From assembly GCA_009692615.1 (NCBI GenBank), contig SHYW01000017.1, forward strand, positions 1 through 58,212: a stretch of 58,212 nucleotides of DNA. The letters run 5' to 3'. Position numbers and translations under genes: made by a program. This stretch comes from Deltaproteobacteria bacterium (lineage in GTDB: Bacteria > Desulfobacterota > Binatia > UBA9968). Of the stretch, positions 26,976 to 35,082 are shown piece after piece. The notes under the pieces were generated by a model that saw only the letters and a list, made by a program, of their open reading frames with translations, had not been told where the DNA came from and did not search any database. Position 1 is the first letter of the stretch. Every line of letters begins with the position of its first letter.

Positions 26976-27728
26976 ATGGAACCCGATCGCCTCGCCGCGC
27001 TCATCGCCGACTTAGATCATCCCGACAAACCAACCCTGCGCGCCGCGGTCGACGAACTGATTGTTCTCGCCGCCAATTCAGAAGCAGTGAGAGCAATTCT
27101 CGACCAGCGACTCAGCGAACCCGATCATAGAAATTACTGGCCGGTGGCTTACGTCTTAGGACATTTGCCGAAACCGTCCGGCGTCGCAATTCGCACATTG
27201 CTGCAAACCTTAGATCATCCCGAGCCCGACATCCGCTGGGCGAACTCCTTACTATTGGTGAAAATCGCCAAGCGTGAAGGGTCGGTTTTTAGTTTGCTAA
27301 TCGACCTGTGCCGCAACGGCACGGCCAATCAACGAAGAATGGCGGTCTACTGCTTGCGCGATTTGGAATTGAATGACGCCGCCAGTCTGCAAGCCATCGT
27401 CGACTTGCTGTCCGACACCGACGCGACGGTCCGCGTCGCCGCAACAACCAGTTTAAAAACTCGTCGTGATGAGAACAAACGCGTGCGCCAGGCGTTGCTC
27501 GATAGTTATTTGAACGATGAAGATATAAAAGTCCGCAACGCCGCCGCCGTGACGCTGGCGAGTTTCGGCGCGCCGTCGGAAGATTTTTTGCGCGCTTTGA
27601 ATGAAGCGGCAAAAAGCAACGATAACCAAGCTAGAAAAGCGGCTACCGTCGCTCTCGGTTTATTAGAAAAATGGGGAATCGGAAGTGTCACCGCGGAGCC
27701 GCTGAGGACGCCGAGTAAAGAATCTTAG
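26976..27728 (+). CDS. HEAT-repeat protein
   Basis: 250 residues of tandem alpha-helical repeats, e.g. LQTLDHPEPDIRWANSLLL (about 72), IVDLLSDTDATVRVAATTSL (about 140) and LNDEDIKVRNAAAVTLASFG (about 178). The repeat spacing is about 35 residues. Such proteins are scaffolds or lyase/regulatory partners. No partner gene is adjacent. The last 14 or so residues (TAEPLRTPSKES) are encoded by one arm of the CTCTGTG/CGGAG word repeat, so the C-terminus has been shaped by repeat insertion. Confidence 0.8.
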   Translation: MEPDRLAALIADLDHPDKPTLRAAVDELIVLAANSEAVRAILDQRLSEPDHRNYWPVAYVLGHLPKPSGVAIRTLLQTLDHPEPDIRWANSLLLVKIAKREGSVFSLLIDLCRNGTANQRRMAVYCLRDLELNDAASLQAIVDLLSDTDATVRVAATTSLKTRRDENKRVRQALLDSYLNDEDIKVRNAAAVTLASFGAPSEDFLRALNEAAKSNDNQARKAATVALGLLEKWGIGSVTAEPLRTPSKES

Positions 27729-27785
27729 ATCACGAAATACTCCGAACTCTGTGATCTCCGTGCCTCCGTGGTGAATACTCTTTTC
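27690..27785. repeat. CGGAG/CTCTGTG-word inverted repeat at the HEAT gene end
   Basis: The left arm (CACCGCGGAGCCGCTGAGG, then CGCCGAG) lies inside the HEAT gene. The right arm (CTCTGTGATCTCCGTGCC, then CCGTGGTGAA) lies after its stop. Together they can fold as a long imperfect hairpin. A half-copy is at 8165-8216. Confidence 0.65.
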
Positions 27786-27803
27786 CGACAACCCACACTA
27801 CCC

Positions 27804-27857
27804 AAAAAAAAGAAGGCCCGCTTCAATCGGAAGCTTGCGCGACCGTTGAAGCGGGCC
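27804..27857 (-). terminator. Strong intrinsic terminator of the small RNA
   Basis: On the minus strand GGCCCGCTTCAA at 27857-27846 pairs perfectly with TTGAAGCGGGCC at 27826-27815. An inner CGG/CCG closes the loop, and TTC followed by eight T comes next. No gene lies downstream on this strand before the convergent HEAT gene, so the transcript simply ends here. Confidence 0.9.
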
Positions 27858-27924
27858 CACTAGGTGGTCTGAGGGGGTTTACCAGGCTCTAGGCCGGAAC
27901 CCCATCAAGAAGTCCGCCTAGAGC

Positions 27925-27969
27925 CTAAGTCTCAGCCACCTCACAGTCAGTACATAAATAATCAATCAT
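27925..27969 (-). CDS. Mini-ORF, 14 residues (MIDYLCTDCEVAET)
   Basis: ATG at 27967-27969 with AGGAGG at 27980-27985, a 10-nt spacing that is close to optimal, and a TAG stop at 27925-27927. The peptide is acidic and has a C-T-D-C pair. It lies entirely within the structured small RNA; its last codons form one side of the outer helix and its stop lies in the inner helix. It may be a regulatory leader-type peptide or a real micropeptide. No downstream gene exists for it to attenuate. Confidence 0.5.
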   Translation of the reverse strand: MIDYLCTDCEVAET

Positions 27970-28001
27970 GTCTGGACCACCTCCTTTCCCTGCTGGATAC
28001 T

Positions 28002-28031
28002 ACTTTACGAAAAGTGGTGCAGAGCTGTCAA
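28002..28031 (-). promoter_or_regulatory. Sigma70-type promoter of the small RNA
   Basis: On the minus strand a perfect TTGACA (28026-28031) is followed after 18 nt by TAAAGT (28002-28007). An A/T-rich stretch (TTTATTTTTTAACCAATTAT region) lies upstream as a possible UP element. The start of transcription would be near 27995, just before the AGGAGG of the mini-ORF. Confidence 0.7.
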
Positions 28032-28170
28032 CAAAATAATTGGTTAAAAAATAAATTGCGATTCAGATTCATACTGCGAGAAGTCACTACGGGAGTTCTT
28101 TGAACATACGGTCAAATCGATTGAGTTGAATGAACACACGACATGCGGCTCCGCGAAAACTATCGGGTTG

Positions 28171-28542
28171 TTAAAGGGCTCTACGTCTCCCCGACCTTAA
28201 GGTCATTAAACCGTCAACGAAGACAGGAAGTATTAGATACCAAAGCGGTGCTATAATCCCGTGAACAACCATAGGAACAATAAAACTGTGAAAATCATTT
28301 AACGGAGATGGCAGCCCAACAAAAATTCTCCAATCGGGAAAGAGGTGGCCCGCAAATAGCACCAACAGAGAAAAGGGGAAATCAAATGGTAATAAACAAA
28401 TCCATACCAATTGCCACTGCGCATCCCTGTGACTTGTACCGACACCAATAATGATCCACCAAGAAATTATGAGGTGAACGATGAACAGCACCCGACCTAA
28501 TTTACGAGATCCGACGGTTGCTGCAGCGAAAATTTCTTTCAT
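28171..28542 (-). CDS. Small hydrophobic membrane protein (unknown)
   Basis: 123 residues with about three hydrophobic segments (LGRVLFIVHLIISWWIIIGV near 17, LLPFDFPFSLLVLFAGHLF near 50, VHGIIAPLWYLILPVF near 93) and a basic C-terminus (RSGRRRAL). Codon choice is more A/T-rich than in neighbours, as is the surrounding DNA from about 28000 to 28620. The Shine-Dalgarno is weak (GTGAGAA). It lies upstream of the small-RNA unit on the same strand. No family recognised; likely acquired. Confidence 0.55.
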   Translation of the reverse strand: MKEIFAAATVGSRKLGRVLFIVHLIISWWIIIGVGTSHRDAQWQLVWICLLPFDFPFSLLVLFAGHLFPDWRIFVGLPSPLNDFHSFIVPMVVHGIIAPLWYLILPVFVDGLMTLRSGRRRAL

Positions 28543-28652
28543 TTCTCACACTAATAAGCGAATGAAAGGAGAGACACAAGAATTCAAACAACCTCTCAGG
28601 TTCTACCCGCATTGCTAGAGTCTAGCATTGATTGGCTTGCAGCCCTAAAAAC

Positions 28653-29618
28653 TCACCCCCGCCACTCATAAACCAAACTCGCGTAATCGGTAACGTAGCT
28701 GCCACCCTGCTTCGCGCCGCGCGGGAAGCTCGCGGCATCGGGCAAATCTTTACCGCAATAGATTTCAAATAAATTGCCGCTGGGGTCGCGAAAGTACATC
28801 AGACCTTTCTTGCCATCGCGGGTCCACGGGCCGGGCGTGACCACGCCGTTGGTCTTCAACCAGTCGATCATCGGCAAGAAGTTTTCGGCGTCGGCATAGA
28901 AAGCATAGTGCGGATACTCGGCATCGCGGCCGGTCGGCACGCCGCTGCGGGTCGACAGGCCGACGATCGCGCCGGCGACGCGGACTTCGGTGAACGTCGC
29001 GGGATCACTGGTCGCAAGCGGCTCGCCGCCCATCACTTCGATGAAAAACTTCTTGCTCTGGGCGATGTCGCGGCACGGCACGCTCAGATGCGCGAGGCTT
29101 TCAATGCGCGGCCGCTGTGAGTTGTCAGCGGGCACGCCGCCCTGCCAAACGTGATTGAGCCCGGCGAAGGGAATCGGTTGCCCGCCCTGACGCGGGCCCA
29201 AAGCTAATCCTTTGATGCCGTCGTATCCCTCCTCGCAATAAAACTCGATAAGATTTCCCGACGGGTCGCGGAAATAAAGTAACGCGGTGCGGAAATTGCG
29301 CGTCCAACCATGGATCGGCACGCCGCACGCGGTCAGCCAACTTTGCGCCAGCTCGAAATTTTTGTCGACGACGTTGAATCCGTAGTGCGGATACTCGGCT
29401 TCGCGCTCGGTCCAGCCGCTCGGCTGCTCCGACATGCCGACGATGATGTCGGCGATCTTCACTTCCGAGAAGCCGGTGACGTCATGAACCAACTCGCCGC
29501 CCAAAACTTCGATGTAAAATCGCTTCGACTCTTCGAGATCGCGGCAAGCCAAACTGATGTGATGCAGGAATGCGAAGCGCGGCCTTTGGGTTTTTTCGGC
29601 GATCGATGGATTCGCCAT
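28653..29618 (-). CDS. Two-domain VOC-superfamily protein (glyoxalase/extradiol dioxygenase fold)
   Basis: 321 residues with two homologous VOC units. Unit 1 runs from LHHISLACRDLEESKRFYIE (about 18) to YFRDPSGNLIEFYCEEG (about 120). Unit 2 runs from LAHLSVPCRDIAQSKKFFIE (about 183) to YFRDPSGNLFEIYCGK (about 287). Each has the His near its first strand and the Glu near its end that normally bind metal. The function could be dioxygenase, isomerase or glyoxalase. It is co-directional with the maleate-isomerase-like gene and a binding protein, suggesting a catabolic operon. Confidence 0.85.
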   Translation of the reverse strand: MANPSIAEKTQRPRFAFLHHISLACRDLEESKRFYIEVLGGELVHDVTGFSEVKIADIIVGMSEQPSGWTEREAEYPHYGFNVVDKNFELAQSWLTACGVPIHGWTRNFRTALLYFRDPSGNLIEFYCEEGYDGIKGLALGPRQGGQPIPFAGLNHVWQGGVPADNSQRPRIESLAHLSVPCRDIAQSKKFFIEVMGGEPLATSDPATFTEVRVAGAIVGLSTRSGVPTGRDAEYPHYAFYADAENFLPMIDWLKTNGVVTPGPWTRDGKKGLMYFRDPSGNLFEIYCGKDLPDAASFPRGAKQGGSYVTDYASLVYEWRG

Positions 29619-29661
29619 TTTTAGCCTCCCTGTTTCAGCGTGCTGACATCGTGCGCACCCT

Positions 29662-30381
29662 TCACGGCAATTCTTCGAGCAACCGGCCGAGCCCTTTGAT
29701 CGGTTCGCGGACGGCGAGAAACTTAAGCGTGGCCCAAATATCGGCCGGCACGTTGGTCAGCACGGTGGTGTTTAAGTCGCGTTCCAGTGGCGCGATCGCC
29801 TTCAAACAATCCCAGCCGGCGCCGAGCAAGTACAAACACTCGGCGCCGCCGGATTTTTGAAATAATTTCTTCGCCTCGGCGTAAATCACTTCGACGGGAA
29901 CTTTGCCGACGTCGCCAAACGGCACGTTGATCCCTTTCATCGCCTTGACCGGAAAGCCGGCTTGCTCGAAAAACTCGGCGAACTTCGGATTGAGATCGTC
30001 TTGAAGGTAGGTCAGGCCGACAAGGCTTCGTGCGCCAAGCGCTGTCAACGCATCGAGCTGAATCATCGTCGCGCTCTTGACCGCGACGCCATGTTTCTCT
30101 TGCAGCTTGCGCGAGTTTTCGCGGTCAAACTCTGGGCCGAGCAACATGAACGGCGGTGCGCCTTGGAGCAAAACCAAATCGACTTTGAGCGCGGCGAGCT
30201 CGCCAACGCGCTGATCGGCAATCGCCAAGGCATCTTGAAATTCCTGCTCCGTGCCGCCGCGAATGCCGACGTAACGCGGCACCGCGCAGACGCCGTCGGG
30301 CAGCAAGCGAATGAAAGCTTCCAATGGACCGGGTCTAAAAGTAGGTTTGACTAAACCAACAGTTCCGCGCCAGCCGTACAT
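29662..30381 (-). CDS. Asp/Glu-racemase-superfamily protein (maleate isomerase / arylmalonate decarboxylase-like)
   Basis: 239 residues. Two-lobed fold with VGLVKPTFRPGP at the N-terminus, VDLVLLQGAPPFML (about 70), LTALGARSLVGLTYLQDDLN (about 110) and LYLLGAGWDCLKAIAPLERD (about 190). In maleate isomerases and arylmalonate decarboxylase a catalytic Cys follows the fourth strand. Here the equivalent position reads LLQGAPPF without Cys, while GWDC keeps one in the second lobe. So it may resemble decarboxylases with one Cys, or have another activity. Co-transcribed with the binding protein at 30398. Confidence 0.75.
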   Translation of the reverse strand: MYGWRGTVGLVKPTFRPGPLEAFIRLLPDGVCAVPRYVGIRGGTEQEFQDALAIADQRVGELAALKVDLVLLQGAPPFMLLGPEFDRENSRKLQEKHGVAVKSATMIQLDALTALGARSLVGLTYLQDDLNPKFAEFFEQAGFPVKAMKGINVPFGDVGKVPVEVIYAEAKKLFQKSGGAECLYLLGAGWDCLKAIAPLERDLNTTVLTNVPADIWATLKFLAVREPIKGLGRLLEELP

Positions 30382-30397
30382 CGGTCACCTCGGAGAA

Positions 30398-31378
30398 TTA
30401 TTCGCCATAAAGTTTTTTGATGAAGCCGCTCTGGTCTAGATCTTTCAAATAACTAACATCGATAAAATGTTCCGGCGCCATACTTTTCGCCTTCGGCGTG
30501 CGCAAACCGATCTCGTCGAGGACGAGTTGAATGCCTTTTATCGTCGGATAGGGAACCCGCGGCATGACTTTCACCGCGTAGTGCTGGTAGGTTTCTTCCA
30601 GCGCTTCCTGATCCGCGATACGCGAATATTTGCCGATCACTTTCATGGCGAAGTTTTTGTCGGTCTTGAAGCGATGAAGCGCTTCCACATAAGCGCGCAG
30701 GTAGCGGCGCACGGTGTCCGGTGCTTCGCGCATGTAAGTCCGAGACGTAACGACGCCGGCGCCTTGGTAATCGATGCCGATGTTGCTCAGGTCGGCGAGC
30801 AGGTTGTAACCAAACTTCAGAGCTTGCAGATGCAAAGGCGATGACAGCATGCCGCCATCGACGCCGTGGGAAGCCATGCCGGCGAGGATCTCCGGTGAAC
30901 CGCCCATTTGGATCATCGCCACGTCGCGATCCGGTTGCAGCCCCCACTGTCCCAGCACGTAGCGCAGGAGAAAATCGTCCGAAGTGCCGAAGCGCGTGAT
31001 GCCGATCTTCTTTCCCTTTAAATCTTCGCGCCGCTTGATCTCCGGCTTGACCATGATTTTCTGACCAGGTTTGTGATTGGGACCGGCAAGCATCACCAGA
31101 TCGGCGCCGGCGAGATTGGCCTGAATCACCGCGGGAATCGCGATCTCGGAAATCGGAATGTCTTTCGCCAACATCGCCTGCACCACGCGCGAACTGCCGG
31201 CGATGTAAATCAGTTCGACATCGAGCCCCTGTTTGTCAAATAGCTTGGCCTCTTTGGCGACCCAAATCACCGCAATCGAACCGACGGTGGTCGGATACGC
31301 GACTTTGAGTCGAATCTGGCCGATCACCACCGACGGCCAAAGTAAAACCGAAACCACCAACAGCAAAAAGGTTTTCAT
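30398..31378 (-). CDS. NMT1/THI5-like ABC substrate-binding protein
   Basis: 326 residues with signal peptide (MKTFLLLVVSVLLWPSVVIG). Body: LFDKQGLDVELIYIAGSSRV (about 47), LKGKKIGITRFGTSDDFLLR (about 120) and GLRTPKAKSMAPEHFIDVSY near the C-terminus. Complete at the C-terminus, so it is a reference for the truncated paralogue at 10293. No ABC permease or ATPase is nearby. It leads a cluster with the isomerase-like and VOC genes and probably binds a small aromatic or carboxylic compound (inference). Confidence 0.85.
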   Translation of the reverse strand: MKTFLLLVVSVLLWPSVVIGQIRLKVAYPTTVGSIAVIWVAKEAKLFDKQGLDVELIYIAGSSRVVQAMLAKDIPISEIAIPAVIQANLAGADLVMLAGPNHKPGQKIMVKPEIKRREDLKGKKIGITRFGTSDDFLLRYVLGQWGLQPDRDVAMIQMGGSPEILAGMASHGVDGGMLSSPLHLQALKFGYNLLADLSNIGIDYQGAGVVTSRTYMREAPDTVRRYLRAYVEALHRFKTDKNFAMKVIGKYSRIADQEALEETYQHYAVKVMPRVPYPTIKGIQLVLDEIGLRTPKAKSMAPEHFIDVSYLKDLDQSGFIKKLYGE

Positions 31379-31384
31379 TTCATC

Positions 31385-31418
31385 AACTCAAAACTAAACA
31401 CTAACAACTAAAAACTAT
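31385..31418. repeat. CTAAACACTAAC-word repeat (single arm)
   Basis: AAAACTAAACACTAACAACT is one arm of the same word family that forms a full hairpin at 50181-50250. It lies between the stop of the ornithine-cyclodeaminase-like gene and the binding-protein start. Confidence 0.5.
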
Positions 31419-31420
31419 TT

Positions 31421-32497
31421 TCACGGATGCACATCCTCAAGAAACCAATCCGTCGGAATCTCCCGCCCCACTCGCGCCTCGCGCGCCCGCGCCAAAACTT
31501 CGCTGCCGACCGCGGCGAACTGCAAGCCCAAACCAACGTTGTTGCAGAAGCAACTGATCGCATCGTCTTTGGTTCGCCCCGGATGTTTGCCGTTGACCAA
31601 TTGAGAAATTGTCGGCAAGTCCCAGATCGCCGTGTCCTCGCGCGTGAGCGGATGATGCCAGCCCTCGGCGATGTCCGGGATCGACTGGGGATCGACGCCG
31701 ATAACGATCTGAAACGGCTTGGCTTCGTGCCAGTGAATGATCAATGGATCGGATCTCTTATAAGTCAGCGCGTCGAGCTCGCACGGCTTGACGCACGACA
31801 CATGCATGCCCGGCTGCAAAAGTTCGCCGGGAAAGAGCGCGGAGATCGAATTGGTCGTGCAGATCACCATGTCGGCGTCCTTAATCGCCTCCGCCGCGCT
31901 GCCCGCTTCGAGCAAATCCAACGAAACCTTGCCGCGCCACTCTTCGACGAACTTGCGCCGCGACTCCGGCGTCGGGCTGAAAACTTTGACGGTTTTCAAA
32001 TCGCGGACCATCGACAGGGCGACCAGATGCGCGCTCGCCTGCCAGCCCGAGCCGAGTAACGCCATCGTGCGAGAATTCTTCCGCGCCAGATAGCGCGCCG
32101 CGATCGCGCTGGCGCCGGCGACGCGCAGTTTCTGCACATAGCCGTCGGGAAAAATCGCCAGCGGCTCGCCGGTCTCCGTGCTAAACAGCATGATCAACCC
32201 GACGTACCGGTCGCCGCCCGCCACCGGCAATTTATCTTTGCGCACGCCGCCGGCTTTCTCGTACCATTTCACCACGCTGGAGTTGAGCCGCAGCGCGGCG
32301 ATGCCGCGATTGGGCAACACCCCGCTCATGGTTTTGTACTCGTAAAACTCATTGGGTTTGGTCGGACTAAAAACATCGTAGCGCGGCACCGTGGCGGCCA
32401 TGCCGTTGCCGAGATCGCGGTAAGCTTCTTCGAGCACGTCGAGGCACGCGCCGACTGGGAGAATCTTTTCGATGTCTTCGTTGGATAGAATCAGCAT
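31421..32497 (-). CDS. Ornithine cyclodeaminase/mu-crystallin family protein
   Basis: 358 residues, NAD(P)-dependent. The Rossmann motif is in MALLGSGWQASAHLVALSMV (about 145). The preceding LRVAGASAIAARYLARKNS and the VICTTNSISALFPGELLQPG segment (about 215) are typical. Members include ornithine cyclodeaminase, ketimine reductases and alanine dehydrogenases; the substrate is undetermined. A second member with a matching C-terminus (TEWFLQDI versus TDWFLEDV) is at 50251. Last-listed on the minus-strand catabolic cluster, it lies directly upstream of the binding protein. Confidence 0.85.
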   Translation of the reverse strand: MLILSNEDIEKILPVGACLDVLEEAYRDLGNGMAATVPRYDVFSPTKPNEFYEYKTMSGVLPNRGIAALRLNSSVVKWYEKAGGVRKDKLPVAGGDRYVGLIMLFSTETGEPLAIFPDGYVQKLRVAGASAIAARYLARKNSRTMALLGSGWQASAHLVALSMVRDLKTVKVFSPTPESRRKFVEEWRGKVSLDLLEAGSAAEAIKDADMVICTTNSISALFPGELLQPGMHVSCVKPCELDALTYKRSDPLIIHWHEAKPFQIVIGVDPQSIPDIAEGWHHPLTREDTAIWDLPTISQLVNGKHPGRTKDDAISCFCNNVGLGLQFAAVGSEVLARAREARVGREIPTDWFLEDVHP

Positions 32498-32603
32498 TAT
32501 CTAACTCCCAAAAGCAGTGAACAACGATTTGCTCAGCCACATTTATGGCCGTCATGTGGCATTTGCAAGGTCCCTAACGTAAGAGTGGATAACTATCGAT
32601 TCC

Positions 32604-33938
32604 ATGTATTCCTCTCCGAGCACTAACGACGCCATTGAAACGCCGCGTTTCTTCTACGGCTGGTACATAGTCGCCGTCGGCATTCTGGTCAACATCGCCG
32701 GCACCTTTGCTTTTTCCAGCACGCTGAGCATATTTCTCAAGCCGATTACCGAAGAGCTTGGCGTCACGCGCGGCACGTTTTCACTGATTCGTACTTTCGA
32801 GATCGGCATCGCCGCGTTGATCGTGCCGCTGTTGGGTCCGTGGATCGATCGTCATGGCGGGCGCGGCGTGCTCGTCCTCGGCGTACTGATGGAAGGCGCG
32901 GGATTGCTGCTTTCCAGTTTGGTGCAAAGCTTTTGGCAGTTCGCGTTGGTGCGCTGTTCGCTGGTGATCGCCGGCGAAGCGCTGTTGGGCTCGCTAGTCA
33001 TCAACGTCACCATCGCCCAATGGTTCGTGCGCAAGCGCGGCCGCGCCATGGGCATCGCCAATCTCGGCACCGGCGTTGCCAAGCTGAGCATCCCGATCGC
33101 CGCCGCCTCCTTGTTCGTGCTCGTCGGCTGGCGCCACACCTGGGCGATCTTCGGCGTCGTCGCGCCGCTTTTAGTGGTCGCGCCGGCGCTCATCTGGGTG
33201 CGCCGCAAGCCGGAAGACATGGGGCTGCGCCCCGATGGCGAATCACCCACTCAGTCGGCAAACGAATCCACCGCGCAGAAATCGGCAACCGCACAGCGGG
33301 ATGCAATCGACGGAGCGACGTGGACCCGCGCCCAAGCGCTTCGCCTGCCGACGTTTTGGGTTTTAGTCGTGACCTTCGGCATCGCCAGCGTCGGCATCGC
33401 CGGTTTGAACTTGCACATCTTCTCCTACATCACCGACATCGGCTACAGCCCGCTTGTCGCCGCATCGTTCATGAGCACCATCGCCTTGACCCAACTGGGC
33501 TCGACGCTAGTGTGGGGGATGCTCGCCGACAAGTTCGACATCCGAAAAGTTTCCTGCGTGCAATTTGTAATTCAAGGCGTGGGACTGATCACCGCGATCA
33601 CCAGCGCGCACATTCAACTTACCTACCTGGGATTTTTTCTCTACGGCACCGGCCTGGCGGGAAGTTTCGTACTGCGCGAGGTAATCTGGGCCAACTTTTT
33701 CGGGCGGAACTCGCTGGGCACCGTGCGCGGCCTGTCGTTGTTATTCTCCCACCTATTCGCCGCCAGCGGCGCGCCCTTTTTCGGCTTTCTTCATGACCGC
33801 ACCGGCAATTACAATCTCTCGTTCTCGATCTTTTCCTGTGCGTTATTCACTTCGGCGTTTTTGGTTTTACTAGCGAAGCGGCCGCAACTACCCAACAACA
33901 CGAAACCCGAATCTCGAAACGAAGCTAGTGGACTGTAA
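32604..33938 (+). CDS. MFS transporter
   Basis: 444 residues with 12 hydrophobic segments. MFS motif A-like loop LLGPWIDRHGGRGVLVLG is at about 78-95, and the matching loop in the second half is WGMLADKFDIRKVS (about 305). The general look is of the oxalate/formate or monocarboxylate type. The N-terminal FFYGWYIVAVGILVNIAGTF is typical of that branch. Divergent from the ornithine-cyclodeaminase-like gene, with about 100 bp between them. Confidence 0.88.
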   Translation: MYSSPSTNDAIETPRFFYGWYIVAVGILVNIAGTFAFSSTLSIFLKPITEELGVTRGTFSLIRTFEIGIAALIVPLLGPWIDRHGGRGVLVLGVLMEGAGLLLSSLVQSFWQFALVRCSLVIAGEALLGSLVINVTIAQWFVRKRGRAMGIANLGTGVAKLSIPIAAASLFVLVGWRHTWAIFGVVAPLLVVAPALIWVRRKPEDMGLRPDGESPTQSANESTAQKSATAQRDAIDGATWTRAQALRLPTFWVLVVTFGIASVGIAGLNLHIFSYITDIGYSPLVAASFMSTIALTQLGSTLVWGMLADKFDIRKVSCVQFVIQGVGLITAITSAHIQLTYLGFFLYGTGLAGSFVLREVIWANFFGRNSLGTVRGLSLLFSHLFAASGAPFFGFLHDRTGNYNLSFSIFSCALFTSAFLVLLAKRPQLPNNTKPESRNEASGL

Positions 33939-33965
33939 CACCAGTTTAGCGATCGAATATTCGGA

Positions 33966-34035
33966 ACCCTTCGACTTAGCTCAGGGCGAACGGTCTTAGG
34001 AATTCCGTTCGTGGTGAGCTTGTCGAACCATGAAC
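33966..34035. repeat. TTCGAC-CTCAGGGCGAACGG inverted repeat between convergent genes
   Basis: CCCTTCGACTTAGCTCAGGG and CGAACGG on the left are matched by CCGTTCGTGGTGAGCTTGTC and GAACC on the right. Same family as 26842-26965. It lies between the MFS gene and the convergent gene at 34065. Confidence 0.65.
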
Positions 34036-34064
34036 GGGTAACGCGATTCAAGTGTTACACGCCA

Positions 34065-35012
34065 CTAGTCGATCGCCACGAACAATTCTTCCGGCGTCAG
34101 CCGCCGCTTGGTCAATCCCTGCTCGTGGCTGTACAAAGCAAAGCGTTCGATGTTTTTGCGGTTCGCTTCAAGTCCATTCTTCCACGGATCGAAGCTGCAT
34201 AACTGATTCTGCCGCTCTAACTCGCCCCTGCCCCACATCACCATCGACCAGTTGGGATCGACCCACCGCTGGGTGGCACGCGCGCGGGCCTGTTCGAAGA
34301 TATCGAAAAGCGCGCGCGGCAGCGATGGATTTTCTTGCGCCAGCTCTTTTTTGTACGCCAGCACGTGCATGATCGGGAAATAACCTTCTTCGCGCAAATA
34401 GCGCTCTTCTTCCGCCTGCGGATCGGCGAACAAGCGGGCGAGGTTTTTGTTGCCGTCGCGGAAAGGTTTCGGTAGCCGCGACACGAACATCGCTTGAATC
34501 TTGCCGTCGACAAACTCTTGCTCGATCTCGGCCATACCGGCGCGGGTTTCGATTTTTAAATCAGCGGGCAATGCGACGTCGACGACTTCCTTGCCCGGCG
34601 TGACCCAAGTCACCGACGAACGATCGACGCCGTAGAAATGGGTCAGATCGCCTTTGGCGCGCACGCCCAAAGTATTTTGATAACCGCTCAAACCGATGCG
34701 CTTGCCGGTTAAATCGCGCGGCATGGCGATACCGCAGTTGACGTTCTTATACATCTGCGACTGGCTAAACAGCCGGCGCGGAAAGATCGGCACCGCGTGC
34801 ACCGGCATGCCTTGATCGATGGCGATGCAGTAGGACGAGAACGATAGCTCCGCCGCGTCGAATTCGAAATGCTGGAGAAAGCGCTCATGGCGCCCCTGCT
34901 GCGGGTCGCACTCGATGTATTCGATGTCGACATCCGGGTGCTGGATGCACCCTTCGAGCAGCGGCGCGTGACGATCGTAGGAACCGAGGGCCAAAGTGAT
35001 TTTTAATTTCAT
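34065..35012 (-). CDS. 4,5-dihydroxyphthalate decarboxylase-like / substrate-binding-fold protein
   Basis: 315 residues, no signal peptide. ALGSYDRHAPLLEG at the start, the FDAAELSFSSYCIAIDQG segment (about 50) and GLSGYQNTLGVRAKGDLTHF (about 115) match the family annotated as 4,5-dihydroxyphthalate decarboxylase, which has the NMT1 periplasmic-binding fold. Without a signal it is presumably cytoplasmic and enzymatic. Divergent from another NMT1-like gene at 35083, with only 70 bp between the starts. Confidence 0.78.
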   Translation of the reverse strand: MKLKITLALGSYDRHAPLLEGCIQHPDVDIEYIECDPQQGRHERFLQHFEFDAAELSFSSYCIAIDQGMPVHAVPIFPRRLFSQSQMYKNVNCGIAMPRDLTGKRIGLSGYQNTLGVRAKGDLTHFYGVDRSSVTWVTPGKEVVDVALPADLKIETRAGMAEIEQEFVDGKIQAMFVSRLPKPFRDGNKNLARLFADPQAEEERYLREEGYFPIMHVLAYKKELAQENPSLPRALFDIFEQARARATQRWVDPNWSMVMWGRGELERQNQLCSFDPWKNGLEANRKNIERFALYSHEQGLTKRRLTPEELFVAID

Positions 35013-35082
35013 AGTCCGAAGAGTTATCTAATGTGGCCGAGCGCGTCAACCGCATGCTTGTAAGGATGGTAACGATTCGTTT

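Larger units (their letters stand above)
27804..27995 (-). ncRNA. Candidate free-standing structured small RNA (about 190 nt) with a mini-ORF
   Basis: The unit has a promoter (28002-28031), a Shine-Dalgarno and 14-codon ORF (27925-27969), two nested helices and an intrinsic terminator. The inner helix is GGCTCTAGGC/GCCTAGAGCC (27885-27894 with 27916-27925) with a 21-nt loop. The outer helix pairs AGGTGGCTGAG in the ORF (27931-27941) with CTCAGACCACCT (27862-27873). That same ACC-rich segment can instead pair 8 of 8 with AGGTGGTC of the Shine-Dalgarno (27975-27982), so two mutually exclusive folds are available. It does not match 6S, tmRNA, SRP or RNase P RNA. A chance resemblance to SRP RNA (GTTTACCAGG on the plus strand) is on the wrong strand. 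The family is unknown to me. Confidence 0.65.

Noticed and set aside
27862-27941. Signal recognition particle RNA on the plus strand (GTTTACCAGG and CCGGAA)
   Set aside because: The apical loop is 21 nt rather than GNRA-like, the asymmetric loop partner is missing, and promoter and terminator are on the minus strand.
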